From Planctomycetaceae bacterium (GTDB taxonomy: Bacteria; Planctomycetota; Planctomycetia; Pirellulales; Pirellulaceae): 5,440 bases of DNA. This document shows positions 1 through 5,261 of the stretch, in pieces. Location of the stretch: assembly GCA_007133715.1 (NCBI GenBank), contig SLMF01000046.1, positions 1 through 5,440 of the forward strand. Reading direction: 5' to 3'. Under the pieces are notes generated by a model. That model saw only the letters and a program-made list of their open reading frames with translations, was not told the DNA's origin and did not search any database. The position numbers and the translations under genes are program-made. How positions within the stretch are numbered: position 1 is the first letter of the stretch; every line of letters begins with the position of its first letter.

Positions 1-564
1 GCCGATTCTGGCTCCAGAGGTTCCCTCGCAAGTTGGGTCAAAGGAAATGCCGGTCACGCGGCTCGAGGTCTGCCGTCCGACTCGCAGATTGACGATGAGG
101 GAAGAGAATCGTCCGAAGAAGCTCATCTCTGTCAAAACCTGAGTCATCTGCAGCTTCGCATCGAACAACACGATCGCCCCATTCGTCAATCCGCCGCCAG
201 CGATGGATGTCCTCGACAACGCGCTTCCGACGCTCAAATGCGTCGCTGGTCGGATTGTGACCCTCAGACAAGGCTCGACAGGTTCCAGCAGATGCGAGAA
301 CTGGCCTCGCTCAGCGCCAAGGCCAGTCTTCTGAGACACGAGGGCAAGCAGTGTGCCAAACTGGCACTCGACAAATTGCTCGTGATGATCGTCGGCGCGT
401 TGTCGGGGCTGCTGCTGCTCCATTGGTCGCTGGCTCGAGAAAACCAATTGGCAATTCTGCCCGCAGTCATCGCCTTTTTTGTAGTCGTGGTTTGGGGGGC
501 GCAATGCACCCGTACGCTGCTGCGCTTGGCCCTGATTCGCTTACTCCTACGCCGCGTCGCCTGA
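1..564 (+). CDS. C-terminal part of a two-TM membrane protein (5' partial)
   Basis: The first frame is open from the left edge to a TGA at 562-564, giving 187 visible residues, so the gene probably begins upstream of the window. I do not recognise the family. The visible N-terminal part is polar and rich in Gln, Arg, Ser and Asp. Residues about 90-120 look like an amphipathic helix. Two hydrophobic segments follow, at about 124-145 (LLVMIVGALSGLLLL) and 149-168 (ILPAVIAFFVVVVWG), then a short Arg/Leu-rich tail (LIRLLLRRVA). This suggests a cytoplasmic domain anchored by a C-terminal hairpin of two helices. An internal ATG at 238 could start a 108-residue protein holding both helices, but I see no convincing Shine-Dalgarno before it, so a longer gene is preferred. 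It converges on the next gene with 17 bases between the stops. Coding status is likely; function is unknown. Confidence 0.6.
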   Translation, partial: ADSGSRGSLASWVKGNAGHAARGLPSDSQIDDEGRESSEEAHLCQNLSHLQLRIEQHDRPIRQSAASDGCPRQRASDAQMRRWSDCDPQTRLDRFQQMRELASLSAKASLLRHEGKQCAKLALDKLLVMIVGALSGLLLLHWSLARENQLAILPAVIAFFVVVVWGAQCTRTLLRLALIRLLLRRVA

Positions 565-581
565 GGCGAATCCACCGATGC

Positions 582-1286
582 TCAGTCGTTACGCGGTGGG
601 GAACTGGCGGGGACCAACTCGAGCCGTTCGGTATAGTCGGGCGCGTCGATCCTCCATGTACGGGGTTCCTCGTCGCCAGCTTTTGTGGTGATTTCTCCGA
701 TCGGAACGTCCACGGTGACTTGACTGCCGGCCCAGATCCGGTGCGCGGTGCCGTTGACCCAAACCTCTTGGTCGCTGTCTGTATTGTTTTCGACAATCAG
801 TTGCCCGTGGGAGGGTGCGGCCGGCCGCAGCGCGACCACCTTCTCGTCGATGCTCTGCTGCAGTTGGCCGCTCTGGTCTTCCAGTCGCGAGACGGCTTGC
901 TGCAATCGCTCCAGGCGGTTGTCCAGCGACGTGACCTGTTCCGCGGCCGGAAGGCTTACCGAGGTTGTTCCCAAAGTGGCCAGTAAACGTTGGTTGTCTT
1001 CCTGGATTTGTGTCATCCGGGCTTGTAGTTGCTGGACCGCCTGGAATAACTGGTCCAGCTGCAGGTCCAGGGGCGTTTCCGGTTCCAGTTGGGTGGTGGA
1101 TGCCCTTTCCGGGCCAGTCAGAGGCACGGTACCCTCCGGTTCTTGGTCCGCCCGTACGAACTGGCTGTCCTGCGGCTCGGCAGCTGGCGTGCCGGACGCA
1201 TTGCCAGCTTCGCTCGATGGGGGTGCCTCGCGGGCACACGCCCCGGCAAGGATCAGCAAAAACACAGCAGCATGGCGACAATTCAT
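582..1286 (-). CDS. Predicted lipoprotein with coiled coil and C-terminal beta domain
   Basis: A 234-residue envelope protein. Residues 1-17 form a short signal peptide ending in LILAGAC. Cys17 fits the permissive lipobox pattern, although -3 is Ala rather than Leu, so lipidation is likely but not certain. Residues 18-70 are a Pro/Ser/Glu-rich linker. Residues about 73-102 and 116-152 are heptad-like and Gln/Leu-rich (for example LDNRLERLQQAVSRLEDQ), predicting a two-part coiled coil and probably oligomerisation. Residues about 161-226 form a small beta-rich domain starting LIVENNTDSDQEVWVNG and reaching EEPRTWRI. I know this pattern from planctomycete hypothetical proteins, but it has no assigned function to my knowledge. 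The ATG is supported by GAGGGAG eight bases upstream (complement of 1295-1301). The gene stands alone, convergent with the membrane gene on its left and 346 bases from its neighbour on the right. A structural or surface-linker role is inference. Confidence 0.85.
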   Translation of the reverse strand: MNCRHAAVFLLILAGACAREAPPSSEAGNASGTPAAEPQDSQFVRADQEPEGTVPLTGPERASTTQLEPETPLDLQLDQLFQAVQQLQARMTQIQEDNQRLLATLGTTSVSLPAAEQVTSLDNRLERLQQAVSRLEDQSGQLQQSIDEKVVALRPAAPSHGQLIVENNTDSDQEVWVNGTAHRIWAGSQVTVDVPIGEITTKAGDEEPRTWRIDAPDYTERLELVPASSPPRND

Positions 1287-1436
1287 GATTCGGTCTCCCT
1301 CACGGGACTACAACAGGGCAAAAAAGAGCAGAGGTTGACACGCGGTAACCCTTCCTTAGCGTAGTCTACCGGAACGGACAGGGCAAGCGAGCGGACGTGG
1401 CTTCGCCTGTGCATTTCGGGGCCACCCTGGTGGGTT

Positions 1437-1451
1437 CCGCCCCGCGGGCGG
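1437..1451. repeat. Perfect GC hairpin, 6-base arms
   Basis: CCGCCC and GGGCGG flank a CGC loop. It sits in the middle of the intergenic gap about 150 bases upstream of the lipoprotein start. There is no T-tract on either side, so its role (transcript stabiliser, terminator or chance in GC-rich DNA) is open. Confidence 0.5.
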
Positions 1452-1487
1452 TACGGTACGCCACGGAATCTGTCGTGTTCTGTGTTG

Positions 1488-1503
1488 GCGATCGTGTGAT
1501 CGC
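1488..1503. repeat. Perfect inverted repeat GCGATC-GTGT-GATCGC
   Basis: Six-base arms are separated by four bases, and the arms can extend by wobble pairs in RNA. This is the right size for an operator half-site pair or a small RNA hairpin. It lies about 200 bases upstream of the lipoprotein gene start, which is far for a classical operator. I see no second copy in the window. Confidence 0.5.
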
Positions 1504-1632
1504 TGGAGGAGTCAAGCCAGGAATCGCGGGCCGGTTGTGACGCTGTCTGCTTCAGGAATCAACCTCGCTCTGGGGTGCTTTACACGGAAAGTGTCATCGG
1601 CAAAGCGTAGCCGAGATCAGGGGACGGGGTTC

Positions 1633-2250
1633 TCAATCCTCGTTCGCAACCAATCGGGCATGAATCAGGGGGAGCCAGTCCCATAGTGGGCCGGTACCTG
1701 TATCTGGTTGTTGGGACAACAGGTCGAGTTGGCTGCGGTAATAAGCGGCGAATTCCAGTTGGTCCTCAGCGGTCGCTGTGGCGTGCAACCACCGTGCGAG
1801 AATCCGAGCGATTGCCTCGCGCTCCTCCAGCGAGGCTTCGCGCCAATTCTGGCTGGTAATTTTGCGGAGGGGATGGTTGTCGAATTCCGCGTCGGTATGC
1901 GGTGACGGCGTGAATTCCCCGAATTCAGCCGCGTGGGAAGTTTCCTGCGGTGCCGCTGGCCCGGTTGATGGCGGGAAGCGGCCCGTCTCGCCCCGTGTCT
2001 CGGGGCCCGTCTCGCCCCGTGTCTCGGCAGACGTTATGCCGCCGGGGCCTTGCTTGGCGAGCGGTCCGCGATCGTCACCCTGCCGATGACTGCGAAACGC
2101 GATGATCAACGCCGTGCTGAAAAAGAGCAGCGCGGCAACGACCAGTGCCTCGGGCAGGAAACGCCCCGTATATTGCAAACGCCTCGAATTGGCGGGGCCC
2201 AAGCCGTGGTTCGCCGGAGCGTGCTCGGCCGTATCAGAAGTGTCGTTCAT
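1633..2250 (-). CDS. Single-pass membrane protein with repeat-containing linker
   Basis: A 205-residue protein of no family I recognise. Residues 1-30 are polar. Residues 31-52 form one hydrophobic helix (FLPEALVVAALLFFSTALIIAF), followed by Arg/His, which predicts an N-out or anti-sigma-like single-span topology that I cannot resolve. Residues 57-125 are a Gly/Pro/Thr/Glu-rich, probably disordered linker containing the duplicated ETRGETGP unit at 76-90. Residues 126-205 look folded and helical (NWREASLEEREAIARILARWLHA, then QLEFAAYYRSQLDLL) and end in a Trp-rich PLWDWLPLIHARL segment. The ATG is supported by GGAG six bases upstream (complement of 2257-2260). It is divergent from the metalloprotease gene with 148 bases between the starts, so the two may share a control region. 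That link is inference. No cysteine is visible. Confidence 0.75.
   Translation of the reverse strand: MNDTSDTAEHAPANHGLGPANSRRLQYTGRFLPEALVVAALLFFSTALIIAFRSHRQGDDRGPLAKQGPGGITSAETRGETGPETRGETGRFPPSTGPAAPQETSHAAEFGEFTPSPHTDAEFDNHPLRKITSQNWREASLEEREAIARILARWLHATATAEDQLEFAAYYRSQLDLLSQQPDTGTGPLWDWLPLIHARLVANED
1981..2027. repeat. Tandem 24-base repeat, two copies, inside a coding region
   Basis: The unit beginning GCCCGTCTCGCCCCGTGTCT starts at 1981 and again at 2005, and the first 23 bases are identical. Each unit itself contains two related halves (CCCGTCTCG and CCCGTGTCTCG). The length is a multiple of three, so the frame is preserved and the protein gains an eight-residue repeat (ETRGETGP, ETRGETGR). 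Such near-identity indicates a recent slippage duplication in the linker. Confidence 0.9.
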
Positions 2251-2306
2251 GGGTCACTCCGGCTGCAGGTTCGCTGCAATCGGTAGGAAGGAATCGTTTT
2301 TTCGCC

Positions 2307-2312
2307 TATACT
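2307..2312 (+). promoter_or_regulatory. Candidate -10 box for the metalloprotease gene
   Basis: TATACT lies in the 148-base divergent gap, in its most AT-rich stretch (GTTTTTTCGCCTATACTG). It would give a leader of about 80 bases before the GTG start. No good -35 hexamer stands 16-18 bases upstream, so this is only a candidate. Confidence 0.25.
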
Positions 2313-2387
2313 GAGGGCCAAGCCGGGCGAGCGTGCGGCCCGCGCCACCTAAGGGATCCTGTGCACGGTCTGATTTTTCTGATCCAT

Positions 2388-2391
2388 GAGG
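2388..2391 (+). promoter_or_regulatory. Shine-Dalgarno GAGG deciding the GTG start
   Basis: GAGG precedes the GTG at 2399 by seven bases. The frame has a TGA at 2387-2389, so no earlier start is possible. The codons after the GTG immediately give a Lys/Arg-led signal peptide. These three facts together fix the start. An inverted repeat, GGATC (2354-2358) and GATCC (2381-2385), ends three bases before this site. Confidence 0.7.
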
Positions 2392-2398
2392 CACTGAC

Positions 2399-4225
2399 GT
2401 GAAGTTCACCCGGCCGGTTCGCTTGACAATCGCCGGCTTCGTTTGGCTGGCAGCCGCCTCTTCCATCGTCGCGGATGTCGTGGTATTGGTCAATCGTACC
2501 CGCGAACCGATCGAGATTCTGGCAACAACCACGATTGCCGAGCCGCAACGTCGGGTCTTGGAATCCGGGGCGTTGCTCACGCTTCCCCTGCGAGGCGCGA
2601 TGCAATTGACCTATGAGGAGGACCCGCCGATCCGTCATGATCTGCTGCCGAATTCGGCTTACTACTTTTGGAGTGAGCCCGGGCAACCGGTGAGTTTGCG
2701 TAAGATCAGCCTGCGGCACGATGCCCGCACTCGCGAGGGGCGGGACCTGGGGAACACCGGGCAGTGGGAAGAGGTGACCGCGATTCGGGTCAAGATTTTG
2801 GTGGACCAGGCGGAACCGGCGCGGCGGCAGAGTTGGGAGCGTCGGTTGCGAGAGCGGGTCGAGGCGGCCTCGGAGATTTTTTCCCGCTGGTTCCAGATAC
2901 GTTTCGAGGTGGTGGCGTCAGGAACCTGGACGTCGCCGGAACCGCCCGTCACCTTCGAAAACTTGCTGCGGGACTTCCAGCGGCAGGTGGATCCGGAGCC
3001 CGCGCGCCTGGCGCTCGGTTTCACCAGCCAGCGTCCGGCAACGTCGCTTGATCGGCGGGTGGGCGGGATCCCTGCGCCCCTGCAGCCCCACATCCTGATC
3101 CGGGAAGCGAACCCGCAGATGACCGAATCGGACCGTTTGGAGGTCCTGGTCCACGAGCTGGGCCATTTTCTGGGTGCCGCCCACAGCCCGGAAGCGGATT
3201 CGGTCATGCGTCAGCGGTTGGGCGAGGGCCCGTTGCGGCGTGGCAGTCCCGACATCCGCTTCGATCCGATCAACGCGTTAGCTGTCTTCTTGTGGTCTGA
3301 AGAAATCCGCTTCCGGCAGATCGAAGCGATTTCCGATTTGACTCCCGAAACGGCCCTGCGTTTGACACAGATGTACGGTGTCTTGTCAGAAGCCTTCCCG
3401 GACGACAATGCCGCGGGGCGGCTCGTACAGATTCTGGCCTCGCAGGTACCCCTCCCCCCGCCGCTGGAGGAGCCCGCGGGTGACCCGCCCCGCTACCCGG
3501 CCGCACGCGATTGGCCGGTGGCGGCCACGCGTTTCCTGTTGCTGCGGCTGTCGTCGGTCGCAGCCCGGCAGCCGCCGCGAGCTTCCACCGTCGACCGCGG
3601 TGTGGGGGACGCATCGTGGGAGGGCGACGCCCTGACCACGCACTATGTCCGCAGCTTGGCCCAAGCCGCCGGGGAACTGCCGCCGGAGGTGGCCGCCCCC
3701 GCGTTCCTGCTCGCCCTGGGAATCGGACTGGATTCGTCCGATTTGCTCTGGAACCATCCCCTGCTTACGGACCTGACCCGGGCGGTCGAAACGTCCGAAG
3801 AGCGTCAGGTACGCCTGCGGCGTCTGGGCTCACCCACCGTCCAGCAGCGTCGCGATCTGGCCCAGCATTTCGCCGTCTCCGCGTTCCTGACCGCAGCCTA
3901 CGGCCCCCAGATCAGCGAAACCGCGGGCGTGGCCAAAGAAATTCTCGATTCCCGAGGAGGAACCGGCTTCAGCTTCGCCGACTTGGCCGCCAATCTTGCC
4001 GGGATCCGCTTCGCAGAACACGTGCTGGACCAGAAACTCAGCTTAGCGGAACTCGCTGCCTCGTTCCGCGTCGCCCATTTCCTGCCCCCCATCGACGCTC
4101 TGCCCGAAGGACTTACCTGGCAGGAATTCCAGGACCAGTACCAGTCGCCCACCAACCCACGCTATCTGCAGCTCCGCGAGAAGATCCTGGCAAGGATTGC
4201 CGAGCTGCCTGGTTATGTCGACTGA
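2399..4225 (+). CDS. Secreted metzincin-type zinc metalloprotease with extra C-terminal domain
   Basis: A 608-residue exported protein starting at GTG. Residues 1-25 form a signal peptide (KFTRPVR, hydrophobic core, cleavage likely after SSIVA). Residues 26-105 are a beta-rich N-terminal domain (VVVLVNRTREPIEIL). Residues about 125-300 form the catalytic domain, with a strand-helix-strand run (IRVKILV, WERRLRERVEAASEIFSRWF, IRFEVVASGTW) and then the zinc site HELGHFLGAAH at 252-262. Predicted ligands are His252, His256 and His262, with catalytic Glu253 and structural Gly259. SVM with Met270, eight residues after the third His, fits a Met-turn at matrixin-like spacing. Residues 340-385 are a Pro-rich linker. 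Residues about 390-608 are mainly helical and contain H490, K513-E514, D517 and GTGFSFADLAANLAG (521-535). All zinc-site residues are intact and no Cys is visible. The substrate is unknown. The gene is divergent from the 1633-2250 membrane protein and convergent with the ElyC-like gene. Confidence 0.9.
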   Translation: MKFTRPVRLTIAGFVWLAAASSIVADVVVLVNRTREPIEILATTTIAEPQRRVLESGALLTLPLRGAMQLTYEEDPPIRHDLLPNSAYYFWSEPGQPVSLRKISLRHDARTREGRDLGNTGQWEEVTAIRVKILVDQAEPARRQSWERRLRERVEAASEIFSRWFQIRFEVVASGTWTSPEPPVTFENLLRDFQRQVDPEPARLALGFTSQRPATSLDRRVGGIPAPLQPHILIREANPQMTESDRLEVLVHELGHFLGAAHSPEADSVMRQRLGEGPLRRGSPDIRFDPINALAVFLWSEEIRFRQIEAISDLTPETALRLTQMYGVLSEAFPDDNAAGRLVQILASQVPLPPPLEEPAGDPPRYPAARDWPVAATRFLLLRLSSVAARQPPRASTVDRGVGDASWEGDALTTHYVRSLAQAAGELPPEVAAPAFLLALGIGLDSSDLLWNHPLLTDLTRAVETSEERQVRLRRLGSPTVQQRRDLAQHFAVSAFLTAAYGPQISETAGVAKEILDSRGGTGFSFADLAANLAGIRFAEHVLDQKLSLAELAASFRVAHFLPPIDALPEGLTWQEFQDQYQSPTNPRYLQLREKILARIAELPGYVD

Positions 4226-4230
4226 GAACC

Positions 4231-4250
4231 GCCCTGCCCTGCCCTGCCCC
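4231..4250. repeat. Four tandem GCCCT pentamers
   Basis: GCCCT repeats three times followed by GCCCC, starting five bases after the protease stop codon. It is non-coding and lies between convergent genes, so length variation here would be tolerated. Confidence 0.8.
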
Positions 4251-4257
4251 GAAACAC

Positions 4258-4287
4258 CGAGCGGAACGCTCGCGGCTGCCTTGCCGC
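4258..4287. terminator. Pair of hairpins between convergent genes, possible termination region
   Basis: CGAGCG-GAA-CGCTCG (4258-4272) is a perfect six-base stem with a three-base loop. It is followed by GCGGC-TGCCTT-GCCGC (4272-4287). They fill the 68-base gap between the stops of the protease and the ElyC-like gene, where both transcripts must end. There is no T-run on either strand, so they would be non-canonical or only stabilising structures. Confidence 0.3.
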
Positions 4288-4293
4288 CGGAAC

Positions 4294-5067
4294 TCAGAGC
4301 CAACCCTGGTAGCGATAGTAGACGAGTCCCAACCACTCGTGCAGCACCCGGTGCAGATCGCGGGCGGCGTGCGGATGGGGTAGGAACATGGCCGCCGTGA
4401 CTTCAAAACCGGTGCCCGTCCGGTACAGACTGGCTGCCGGAACGACGTCGAAGCCTTGTTTGCGGAAACAGGCGACCGCCCGGGGCATGTGCAACGCGTC
4501 GGTCACCAGCACGATCCGATCCGTATCGGACGGGGCGAGCAAGCGGCGCGTGTTCACCGCATTCTCATACGTGTTGCGCGAGCCCGTTTCCAGAATCAGA
4601 TCCTGGGCGTCAACGCCATAGCGGACCAGAAAAGCGGCCATGGCTTCCGCGATCGCCGGGCCCGGTTCCGCCGGCTCCACTTTCCCGCCCGTCAGCACCA
4701 GACGTGCTTTCGCCGTCTGCACGTACAGCTCCGCTGCCCACAAGCAACGGTTCATGGAATCGGAACCCAGCCGCGCGTCCCGACCTTCCTCGCGAGGTGC
4801 CTCGACATAACCGCCCAGAACCACAATCGTGGCACCTGACTCCAGATGGGTGCTCAACTCCGGATGCTTCCATTCCAGAGACCCGAGAAAGGGGTAGACA
4901 AAGGCGGGCGTGGAACACAAGACAAGCAGCAGAAAGGGAACGGTGGCCCATTTCACCGCGCTGCGGGACAAACCGCGCTGACGCCAGAGATTCAGCAAAC
5001 CGAGTCCGGTCAGGGCCATCAGCAGCAAAAAAGGACTCATCAAATAATCCAGGACTAAACGGTACAT
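4294..5067 (-). CDS. YdcF/DUF218 family protein, ElyC-like envelope biogenesis factor
   Basis: A 257-residue inner-membrane protein, close in length to E. coli ElyC. Two N-terminal helices (about 11-28 and 38-60) are joined by a short basic loop (RQRGLSRSAVK). The DUF218 Rossmann-like domain follows: ATIVVLGG (79-86), a helix with SDSMNRCLWAAELY (102-115), LVLTGG (123-128), Glu141, GVDAQDLILETGSRNTYENA (151-170), IVLVTDALHMPRA (185-197) and GFDVVPA (205-211). The C-terminus (VLHEWLGLVYYRYQGW) also matches the ElyC layout. ElyC in E. coli is needed for normal peptidoglycan/envelope assembly; the biochemical activity of the family is unsettled. I place the start at the ATG at 5065-5067, which has AGGA eight bases upstream. 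A TTG at 5092-5094 would add nine residues (MLEPLRKPN) but lacks comparable support. SanA- or YdcF-like function is an alternative. Confidence 0.92.
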   Translation of the reverse strand: MYRLVLDYLMSPFLLLMALTGLGLLNLWRQRGLSRSAVKWATVPFLLLVLCSTPAFVYPFLGSLEWKHPELSTHLESGATIVVLGGYVEAPREEGRDARLGSDSMNRCLWAAELYVQTAKARLVLTGGKVEPAEPGPAIAEAMAAFLVRYGVDAQDLILETGSRNTYENAVNTRRLLAPSDTDRIVLVTDALHMPRAVACFRKQGFDVVPAASLYRTGTGFEVTAAMFLPHPHAARDLHRVLHEWLGLVYYRYQGWL

Positions 5068-5073
5068 GTTGGG

Positions 5074-5079
5074 CTTCCT
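5074..5079 (-). promoter_or_regulatory. Shine-Dalgarno AGGAAG for the ElyC-like gene
   Basis: On the minus strand AGGAAG lies just upstream of the ATG at 5065-5067, with eight bases between AGGA and the start codon. It supports the 257-residue start over the upstream TTG at 5092-5094. Confidence 0.65.
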
Positions 5080-5126
5080 AAGAGGCTCTAACAAAACGGG
5101 GCTGGGAGACCTACGGTCGGCGGTTT

Positions 5127-5150
5127 CGGCGGGGTCAGAGACCCGCGCCG
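5127..5150 (-). promoter_or_regulatory. Hairpin in the ElyC-like gene leader
   Basis: On the minus strand GGGTC-TCT-GACCC is a perfect five-base stem. It is extended by CGGC and GCCG on the outside across a small asymmetric bulge. It begins five bases after the stop codon of the mini-ORF at 5156-5179. A second small stem, GACC-GTA-GGTC (complement of 5108-5118), follows it. No T-run follows, so this is not a classical terminator. Confidence 0.4.
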
Positions 5151-5155
5151 AGCGG

Positions 5156-5179
5156 TTAATCCAAGATCAGACGATACAT
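5156..5179 (-). other. Eight-codon mini-ORF MYRLILD-stop duplicating the start of the ElyC-like protein
   Basis: The minus strand reads ATG TAT CGT CTG ATC TTG, then GAT TAA. The ElyC-like gene begins ATG TAC CGT TTA GTC CTG, then GAT TAT. Eighteen of 24 bases match, and the peptides differ only by Ile for Val before the stop. Changes in the Tyr and both Leu codons are synonymous. A purine-rich stretch (AAAAGAGAGAGAAGA) precedes the ATG and could act as a weak ribosome site. It lies 88 bases upstream of the ElyC-like start and is out of frame with it. It may be a relic of a 5' duplication or a leader peptide. Flanking bases do not align clearly, so the similarity is confined to the coding triplets. 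Confidence 0.45.
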
Positions 5180-5195
5180 TCTTCTCTCTCTTTTC

Positions 5196-5212
5196 GGGGA
5201 CGGTAATTCCCC
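5196..5212. repeat. Inverted repeat GGGGA-7-TCCCC
   Basis: Five-base arms flank the loop CGGTAAT. On the minus strand it lies upstream of the mini-ORF and its purine tract, between the end of the 5262-5440 gene and the ElyC-like leader. It could be the 3' hairpin of the upstream transcript, but no T-run follows on the minus strand. Confidence 0.35.
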
Positions 5213-5261
5213 TGTCTATGTGCGCGCGGCTGGCGGCCCGCTGCGATTCTATCCGAGTTCC

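Larger units (their letters stand above)
1287..1632. other. 346-base intergenic region with short inverted repeats
   Basis: No credible gene is seen here on either strand. The region separates two minus-strand genes, so it should hold the 3' end of the 1633-2250 transcript and the promoter of the lipoprotein gene. Visible structure: a perfect hairpin at 1437-1451 (CCGCCC, loop CGC, GGGCGG); a perfect hairpin at 1488-1503 (GCGATC, loop GTGT, GATCGC); a five-base stem at 1597-1614 (TCGGC/GCCGA) lying 18-35 bases past the stop of the 1633 gene; and a tandem CGGTA pair around 1450-1460. None has a T-run, so none is a standard intrinsic terminator. I could not identify a -10/-35 pair on the minus strand. 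Confidence 0.6.

Noticed and set aside
38..271. 77-residue minus-strand frame at the left edge
   Set aside because: It needs a TTG start, has no ribosome site that I can see, and overlaps the + strand frame that stays open from the edge and encodes clear membrane helices.
561..585. CTGAG/CTCAG inverted repeat spanning both stop codons of the convergent pair
   Set aside because: Only five pairs with a 15-base loop and no T-run; probably a by-product of the two TGA codons facing each other.
351..986. 211-residue + strand frame
   Set aside because: It overlaps the membrane-protein end and then lies opposite the lipoprotein gene. It is low-quality, Arg/Gly-rich sequence with no ribosome site.
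1335..1340. Perfect TTGACA -35 hexamer on the + strand
   Set aside because: At 16-18 base spacing the -10 positions read TAGCGT, AGCGTA or GCGTAG, which are poor, and no + strand gene follows before the minus-strand genes end.
1597..1614. TCGGC-8-GCCGA stem downstream of the 1633-2250 gene
   Set aside because: Correctly placed for a terminator but short, with an eight-base loop and no T-run; not enough to call.
2386..2397. Three-codon ORF (Met-Arg-His-stop) overlapping the ribosome site of the protease gene
   Set aside because: Its ATG overlaps the GAGG used by the GTG start and it is too short to separate from chance.
3511..4383. 290-residue open frame on the + strand overlapping the protease gene
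   Set aside because: Very Arg/Pro/Gly-rich and without domains; it is a frame shadow of the protease, whose own frame carries the signal peptide, zinc site and correct codon bias.
5068..5094. TTG start adding nine residues to the ElyC-like protein
   Set aside because: The ATG at 5065-5067 has AGGA at good spacing. The extra residues MLEPLRKPN would include that ribosome site, and the mini-ORF similarity also begins at the ATG.
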